Of a stretch of DNA of 64,000 nt, positions 45,801 through 64,000 are shown in pieces. Every line of letters starts with the position of its first letter. Within the stretch, counting starts at the first letter, position 1. The position numbers were made by a program, and so were the translations under genes. Source of the stretch: Glandiceps talaboti (lineage: Eukaryota; Hemichordata; Enteropneusta; Spengelidae); the NCBI RefSeq assembly GCF_964340395.1, contig NC_135549.1, forward strand, positions 10,515,342-10,579,341, read 5' to 3'. The notes beneath the pieces were generated by a model. That model was not told where the DNA came from. It saw only the letters and a list, made by a program, of their open reading frames with translations, and searched no databases.

Positions 45801-47238
45801 AGTTCAACTTTTTTAACACTGCAAAACAGGTAAAAAAAGTCATGTCATGAATTGTCTATCTATGTAGTCACCTAGTTGCTACAGTCACTTCTTTCTATCT
45901 TCATGTTATCCCTTTCCATTTAGGTACACACATTTGTAAACATCCATATTATTATTACATGGCTAGATTGTAAGTGTGTGACGATCCAAACCTGTCTTAC
46001 TTTTTATATCAGTTTCATAACTGAATATTTACTGTACAGCTTTGTCACAGCTACCGATAGGATTACAGTACTCTTGACAGATAGATCTGACTTTAAACTG
46101 CTATATCCCTCAACAGATGTACTTCTACCTTTATCTTGACATACAAGATTCAAGTGAAATCAATACCACATAATATAACATTGTTGTAACAAGCATGCCA
46201 AACAATGTCCATAAATTTCTAACATTTCTCCATACTCAAAAAATCAGACTTCAAGAAAACTTCCAGCTTACAGAATACATTATAAAGAGAACACTTTGCA
46301 CATACAATAACGTACACAGCAATGACTTGCAAATAATAATTTGACAAATATATGTTTTTAATCCACTGCAATTTCTTACATCTAAACTGCTATGTGTCAA
46401 ATAAATGGCAGCTTTTCTCTCTTGTGCAGAAAGCACAGACGCACAGACACAGAACAAGTATACAAACAGTGATAAGAACCGTGTTACTTACTTACTGAGC
46501 CAGTCTTCACATCAATGTCATGATGATCACATTGGCATCCCAAACAAACAGACAGACAGACAGACAAACAAACAAACAGCTTTGGAAGGGCACCAGAAGA
46601 AAGACAAAACACTGACATTTCCATTGCTACTTGAACTCCTTGTATTGTAAGTTTTGATAGACATCATTAGAGTGTAAAACAGCTATATCTGTTATGCAAT
46701 TGTATTGGCAGATACGACCTTACTGCACTGATGCAATGAGCTATGGCAGCTTAATAATAGCACACCAAAGAGAAGAGAAACAGTCAACAGTCAACAATGC
46801 AGGTATCATGTATGTATGCACATACAAGTCTTTATAGGAACCAACACACACAAAGTATGCTGTTTGGTATCCTATTCATTCTCACAACTCTTGAAGATAC
46901 TTGTTTAGTTTTTAGCAGCCATAACATTGGATAAAAATATAAAAGTTAAGCAGTATTGACTTGTCTACTGCTGCAAATATCATCATATCTGAATTTGACA
47001 TAATTCAAAAGAGATAAATTGAATGGACGACTAAACTGGTTTGTAGAATTTCTCTCAAAATTAGACTTATAAATGACTCCTCTCTTCCATTATATCCCAC
47101 AATGCCTGTGAAAATATACCAGACTAATAAATTATTTGGCAAAGGGGTAACTTTTAATACAGTAGCCTATGATAAAAACAACTTTTTGTTATGCATTGAA
47201 ATAAGATATTGTAATCGTCATCATTAGAGAAGTGATTA

Positions 47239-47244
47239 TTTATT
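47239..47244 (-). terminator. Nearest poly(A) signal to SRPK stop
   Basis: Minus-strand AATAAA about 220 nt past the SRPK TGA. It is a candidate proximal cleavage signal. Confidence 0.4.
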
Positions 47245-47462
47245 TCATACAAAGAACACATTTTCTATGTCGATGCAAAAAATTCTTATATATTTAGTAT
47301 TTTGATGGCCATAATATTCTAAAACATTCGGGAGAATACTGGTGGAAGTGTGGCACTGAAACATTTCTGTCTATCTAACAAATACATCAACAATTTAACA
47401 ATGTCAAAATTCACTACGACATTTACTAATTGGTTGCATAATTATAGGTTTTTTTGTCCAAT

Positions 47463-58502
<11,040 letters not shown>

Positions 58503-58904
58503 CTATAATGACAACAAATATGCAGTGCTGGCTTTAACATTAGACTAAAAGATTCAGTGCTGTCAACCGTTCACTTAACACTATAATGAGTAATTAAAGG
58601 TGTGTGTACACAATGACACGGTGACCACACAATTCAGTGTCCATTATACATGCACATGAACACAACCATAAATATTTCTGATTATACATGTACATGTATC
58701 ACATGAATATTTCATAACAAAATATGACATAAGAACACTATGAAATAGATCATTCCATATTATTAAAATTTTGTACAAACATCCATTTTGCCTGTTTTGG
58801 TCTTTGTTCTACAAGTATTTGATCATAAGTGACTCGGTAGCCTGACCTACCAAACCATATTTTCTAGATCACAGAAACATAGGTACCTGATCACATAAAA
58901 TCAA

Positions 58905-59062
58905 CATACAATGTTGGAATCTGTTGTTTACAGAAAATCAACATAGGTAGCTGTTGTTTACAGAATATCAACATAGTAGCGGTTGTTTACAGAAAATCAA
59001 CATAGTTGTGGTTGTTTGCAGAAAATCAACATAGGTCATTAGGTGGCTGTTATTTACAGAAA
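58905..59062. repeat. 35-bp minisatellite
   Basis: About five units of GTTGTTTACAGAAAATCAAC then ATAGGTAGCTG, with drift in the AGGTAGCTG part. Confidence 0.75.
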
Positions 59063-59944
59063 GTCACAATATACATATCATGAGTTTGACACTCACTTCA
59101 TTGAAAGAGTGGCTACTATCAAATCCTGCATTAGACTGATAGTCTCACAAAAAACAAGGAGCTTTACCTCAAAAAATGAAATCGTAGACGGCGTTTCAAG
59201 AACATCTCTTTCAATTGTCATCCTACACAAACAGCACTTGATGTAAACAGACCCTTGTCTTTGTCAATGATATATTTAGTACAGAGTTGTTGACCATTTA
59301 CTACAGCTGGTGTTTAGGGATTAATTATGCAGAAATTGTGTAACACTATATCCATCATACACTCACAATAGTTATTGCGGGTTGATTGATTGATTGATTG
59401 ATGATTTACAGAGTTCCACCTTCACATATCATTTCTTGTTTTTTATTTGAGAAAAATACCCCTCGTTTCATAAATTATGCAAATTAAAAGTACACAGTAA
59501 TCTATTTTTAAATGAACTTATACGTCATTTCTGGTATTTTGTTGTTTATAAAGGGCATCAAGTCTACACATAGCCCTCTGTTGATCAAGTTCCTAACCCA
59601 CTTTTACAGGATCATCTCCCAAAACAATCAAGATTTAATATATTGAAATGATGTACATTTTTAATACCACTTGGCAGTTTGTGAATGTGAGTGTATATGT
59701 GAAAATAAGAGATGAAGATATAGTTCTGTAATGAAAATAGTCACGTCATCACCACAAAAGGAGGTGTGGTATTAGTAGGAAATACAATGCTGTCATAACA
59801 TGCCTCAGTATAAATGCCTGTACTTAAGAGTTGCCTCTCTATATTGTAGTGGTTGTAAAACTTAAGCTAACAGAAAACACACTGGTGACTTCATTTGGGC
59901 AATTTGTACAACTAGTGACTGACAAGCATTAACAATGACATGCA

Positions 59945-60245
59945 TAACTTGTCACTAACAGGGAAAGTAAATGACTGAATTGACACAGCATGTTGGAAAT
60001 ATGGAGATATTCCATCATTTGATTAAGAACAGTTTTATGGTATCTGTATGCAATAGTTCACATTCACAAATGAATTTTAAGTTCCCCAGGCATTTCATGA
60101 ACATAAAAAGAGACCATAAAACTGTTCTTATCACAAGAAGAAATGAATTACATATTAATGTACTTCCAACATGCTGTGCAAAGTGTTATTAATCCAATCA
60201 AATCTTGTCCCCCCCCCCCCCCCCCCCCCCCCTCTGTAACAAGCC
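59945..60245. mobile_element. Palindromic MITE-like element, family B copy 3
   Basis: GGGAAAGTAAATGACTGAAT, ACACAGCATGTTGGAAATAT, TAAGAACAGTTTTATGG..CCATAAAACTGTTCTTAT, CCAACATGCTGTGCAAAGTG. The right side holds a C run (60208-60232) just inside the terminal CTCTGTAACAAG. Confidence 0.6.
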
Positions 60246-60837
60246 CCACTTATTAATGCATGCTAGTTGCTGATTGTATATGCTCTGTTTGGATAACAAA
60301 CCTGGGAGACATGAGAGATAGTTTGTTATGACGAAATGTTCTCTATAAATAGTATCATTATGAAAACATTGCAGAGTGTATTGCATAATATATTTTTAAA
60401 AAAGACTCTTGATGGTACATAGTCTTTGTTACACACAGTCTCTTGATACTACAGTATGTCATGAAGTATGTAAGTTATTATGTATGAAATGTTATCATCA
60501 CCATCACTTATGACTGAGATCTAAGCTAAAATAACAAAATATGCATTCTGCTAAACCAAAACAATCAAGAGACAAATGAGAACAATAAAAACATCACAGA
60601 AAAGGATATCTTTTCCGCCATATAATTACTATGATCTGTATTTGTTTTTCAACAACTACATTTGAAATTTGTGATATTGACAATACAACGATAAAGATAT
60701 GATAAAGAAACAGACACCTTTGAGTAACTTTAACACCAGACAATATATTATACACTACACTACTGTGGCCAATGACCCATATCATCATTCACAATCATAT
60801 ACACACACTTATGATATGTAAATCTGCAACAACTCTC

Positions 60838-61978
60838 TGAACATGGGGTCATTGTGAATTCTATTGTATTATGTGTCTCACAACTATCTAAACGCTTTAA
60901 CCATGTGGATATGTGAATTCTATTGTATTATGTGTATCTCACAACTATCTAAACACTTTAACCATGTGGATATGTGAATTATATTGTATTATGTGTATCT
61001 CACAACTATCTAAACACTTTAACCATGTGGATATGTGAATTCTATTGTATTATGTGTCTCACAACTATCTAAACACTTTAACCATGTGGATATGTGAATT
61101 CTATTGTATTATGTGTATCTCACAACTATCTAAACACTTTGACCATGTGGATATGTGAATTCTATTGTATTATGTGTATCTCACAACTATCTAAACGCTT
61201 TGACCATGTGGATTTGTGAATTCTATTGTATTATGTGTTTCTCACAACTATCTAAACACTTTAACCATGTGGATATGTGAATTATATTGTATTATGTGTC
61301 TCACAACTATCTAAACACTTTAACCATGTGGATATGTGAATTCTATTGCATTGTGTGTGTCTCACAACTATCTAAACACTTTAACCATGTGGATATGCGA
61401 ATTCTATTGTATTATGTGTATCTCACAACTATCTAAACACTTTAACCATGTGGATTTGTGAATTCTATTGTATTATGTGTTTCTCACAACTATCTAAACA
61501 CTTTAACCATGTGGATATGTGAATTCTATTCTATTATGTGTTTCTCACAACTATCTAAACACTTTGACCATGTGGATATGTGAATTCTATTCTATTATGT
61601 GTTTCTCACAACTATCTAAACACTTTAACCATGTGGATATGTGAATTCTATTGTATTATATGTATCTCACAACTATCACAACACTTTAACCATGTGGATT
61701 TGTGAATTCTATTGTATTGTGTGTGTCTCACAACTATCTAAACACTTTAACCATGTGGATATGTGAATTATATTGTATTGTGTGTATCTCACAACTATCT
61801 AAACACTTTAACCATGTGGATATGTGAATTATGGAGGAAATATACAAAGTGTGCTATTGATGAAACTGTGGTTCTTCTGTCCACGGACGAATGATGATGA
61901 TATGTGAATTATATTGTATTATGTGTATCTCACAACTATCTAAACACTTTAACCATGTGGATATGCAAATTCTACTGT
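60838..61978. repeat. 59-61-bp satellite, about 19 copies
   Basis: Unit TGTGAATTCTATTGTATTAT, GTGTATCTCACAACTATCTA, AACACTTTAACCATGTGGAT(A). Most units keep an EcoRI-type GAATTC. Variants are GTGTCTC (2 bp shorter), GAATTAT and CTATTCTATTA. Unrelated DNA of about 75 bp (61831-61903) interrupts the array before a last copy. It is not coding and likely lies in the first SRPK intron or 5' flank. Confidence 0.95.
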
Positions 61979-63713
61979 ACATATACACATGTAAGCTGAG
62001 GTAAAATAAAGAGGAACATTTGCTGAATTCAAAACTGTATTATTACATTCAGGTTGCCCTCAGTCTGAAAACAAATGATTTCACCCCTGACCCTGCCTAG
62101 GTACAAATACCTCATCTGTCCCAATTATTGTCACCATAGATTCATATTATTCTTATTAGTCAGTGACCTTAAAGAGAATAATGCACAGATTTTTGTGGGA
62201 ATAATGACTATATTGTTTCATATCATGAATTCATAATGACACTAGGGGCTGTAATCTTGATGAGAGTACCTTAATGTAGTATTTATAAGCTGCTAATGAC
62301 TACTGTAATGTTTTTACTTGACATCTACATGTATTTGCATAATTTTCATTCATAATATACATATTCCATTGAAATGTGTATTCCTATGTGAAATATCATT
62401 TTATCTAGAGTAGATATGTATCTCTTTTTAAATCACTACATGGATTTCAAGAAGACAGCTGGCTTCTGCTTTGCTTGAAAATAGCACATTTAAAAATACA
62501 TCACTTATTTCTATGTCACTCACCAACATATCATTATTGGTATGAAACACAGTAAACATGAACAATTTCATTAACACTAACAGACTGAAATTATGTAGGA
62601 CTAAGGTAAGGCTAATTTCATCTGAACAGCACTTCTTACGTTTAGGAAACATGAAAACTCATTTGCATAAACATGCTGCATGCAAGCTCTCAGAAATAAA
62701 GCTATAAATATCTTGCAAAGAAGAGCTCTGTTTTACACTAGGTTGATGCATCATAGACAAGTCAAAATGTTAAGAGATTCACACCTTTTGCATCCTTGTC
62801 CATACAATGCTGAGGCCATCCATGAAGCTCCTATCACTGTTTACTGTAAAGGGGAGCACCATTCCAGGAAATAAAGACATTTTTGTCAACTTTGGGTTAC
62901 AGTACACTCGATTGCCGGGAAATACGAAGTGAAAATTATTGGCCGTCCATTTTAAGTGGTGGCCCTAATAGCCTCGTACTTACAACATTGATTTTCAAAA
63001 TATCCTATTGGTAAAGCTTATATTGTAATGATGCTGTATTAGTCCATACTGGTTTTTTTCTCTACAAGTTAATTAACCTAATTATGAACCATGAGCTCCA
63101 TGTAAATCAATGAAAACTCACTTTGTATTGATTTGATATACAACCTATAACACCAAAGTAAAGCTTTTTCTGTATGTACCACAATCGTTGATAGCATAAA
63201 TATCAAGTATAAAAGTATAGTGTTTCATTTGCTAATTGACCACATTAGAAAGGCCACATGCTAGGCTTGTAAATAAACCAGTTGAAACAGTATACTTTTA
63301 CACTTGATATGAATGCTATAAATGAGTGTAGCACACAGAGAAATTGCTTTACTTCAGTGTTACTTGTTGTAATATGAGCTGCTCAGTCTATGCTGTGATG
63401 TCACAGGTCTAAGAAATTCTGTCATGTTGGAAGATTTCACATACTGAATGAGGGTAGAAGATTGTTTACATCATGCAGCCAAAATCACTAGCAAGTAGCT
63501 AATCATGCATACTTTGTGACTGGTAGTCGTCCATTCCAAAATGTAGCGATTCCTTCAAAATGCTGAGTTTTCCCATTTTTGATTTCCCTACTTTTAAGGA
63601 ACCTTGTGAATAGTCTGTCAAATGTTCAAATTTTCATGCAGCTCTCAAATAAAACAAACAAACTGATCATCACATTAAACAATGTAGACTTCGGGGGAGC
63701 TAACATCACACAT

Positions 63714-63717
<4 letters not shown>
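61979..63717. other. Non-coding right flank
   Basis: No exon with supporting splice sites. It has a family D arm at about 62850-62970 (CCAGGAAATAAAGACATTTT..CTCGATTGCCGGGAAATAC) and otherwise AT-rich unique-looking DNA. Confidence 0.45.
62850..62970. repeat. Family D element, single arm
   Basis: AGGAAATAAAGACATTTTTG..ACTCGATTGCCGGGAAATAC..GTGGTGGCCC matches one arm of the palindrome at 38655-39115. Confidence 0.5.
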
Positions 63718-63790
<73 letters not shown>

Positions 63791-63936
63791 CATGTGTGCA
63801 CGCACACACACACATACACACACAGTATACATACACACACATACAGTATATATACACATACACACATACAGTATACACATACACACATATAGTATACATA
63901 CATACATACATACATACATACATACATACATACATA

Positions 63937-63977
<41 letters not shown>

Positions 63978-64000
63978 CACACACACACACACATACAGTA
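63718..64000. repeat. (CA)n, (CATA)n and CAGTATA compound microsatellite
   Basis: Low-complexity CA/CATA/GTATA tract running to the window edge. Cys/Val- and His/Thr-rich ORFs here are artefacts of the repeat. Confidence 0.97.

Larger units (their letters stand above)
40024..47238. other. Gene-poor stretch beyond SRPK; possible long 3' UTR
   Basis: About 7.2 kb without supported exons on either strand; ORFs are at most 120 codons and lack splice context. Minus-strand AATAAA hexamers at 40024-40029 and 40036-40041 would allow a very long SRPK 3' UTR, but a hexamer much nearer the stop (47239) makes this optional. It contains a CA run and C run (40377-40449), a family C element and a perfect-stem hairpin at 42803-42873. 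Confidence 0.4.
58503..60834. other. Upstream/intronic DNA of SRPK
   Basis: No exon identified. It includes a 35-bp minisatellite (about 58905-59062), family B copy 3 (59945-60245) and a 25-base C run (60208-60232). Since the 58502 exon starts within a codon, this must be intron, or intron plus an unrecognised first exon. Confidence 0.5.

Overview
The window is nuclear DNA from an intron-rich, AT-rich invertebrate animal. It carries four well supported multi-exon protein genes and one small candidate gene. I assembled them exon by exon from GT-AG (one GC-AG) junctions that keep frame. The gene content (importin alpha, a selenocysteine thioredoxin-glutathione reductase, an SLC4A11-type transporter and an SR-protein kinase) and the heavy load of microsatellites, minisatellites and short palindromic repeats fit a marine invertebrate such as a lophotrochozoan, hemichordate or other non-vertebrate deuterostome. 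Nothing in the sequence fixes the phylum. A Sec-encoding UGA with a SECIS hairpin argues against insects such as Drosophila, whose thioredoxin reductase uses Cys.

Layout, left to right: a G-rich inverted-repeat element (about 24-495); a candidate two-exon gene for an unrecognised 82-aa protein (751-1366, minus); a 10-coding-exon importin alpha, KPNA2-like (2884-8608, minus), with a non-coding 5' exon near 9.8 kb; a 17-exon thioredoxin-glutathione reductase (12707-23178, minus) ending in Gly-Cys-Sec-Gly with a type II SECIS in its 3' UTR; a 3.6-kb divergent spacer with a 26-copy 32-bp satellite (25.5-26.4 kb); a 17-exon SLC4A11-like gene (26804-37508, plus); a tail-to-tail spacer with a large palindrome (38.66-39.11 kb); a gene-poor stretch (40-47.2 kb); and an SRPK-family kinase (13 exons seen, 47463-58502, minus) whose extreme N-terminal exon(s) lie upstream, probably beyond the right edge. 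The last 5.5 kb is upstream or intronic DNA with a 60-bp satellite and CA repeats.

The genes are housekeeping genes without an operon-like link: nuclear import, thiol redox balance, membrane H+/OH-/borate-type transport, and splicing-factor phosphorylation. The most unusual points are the SRPK minisatellite that repeats an exon end together with its splice donor, the E-box/nuclear-receptor half-site satellite just upstream of SLC4A11, perfect DR1 sites inside an intronic repeat, the Sec/SECIS pair, and several families of palindromic, MITE-like elements shared between loci.
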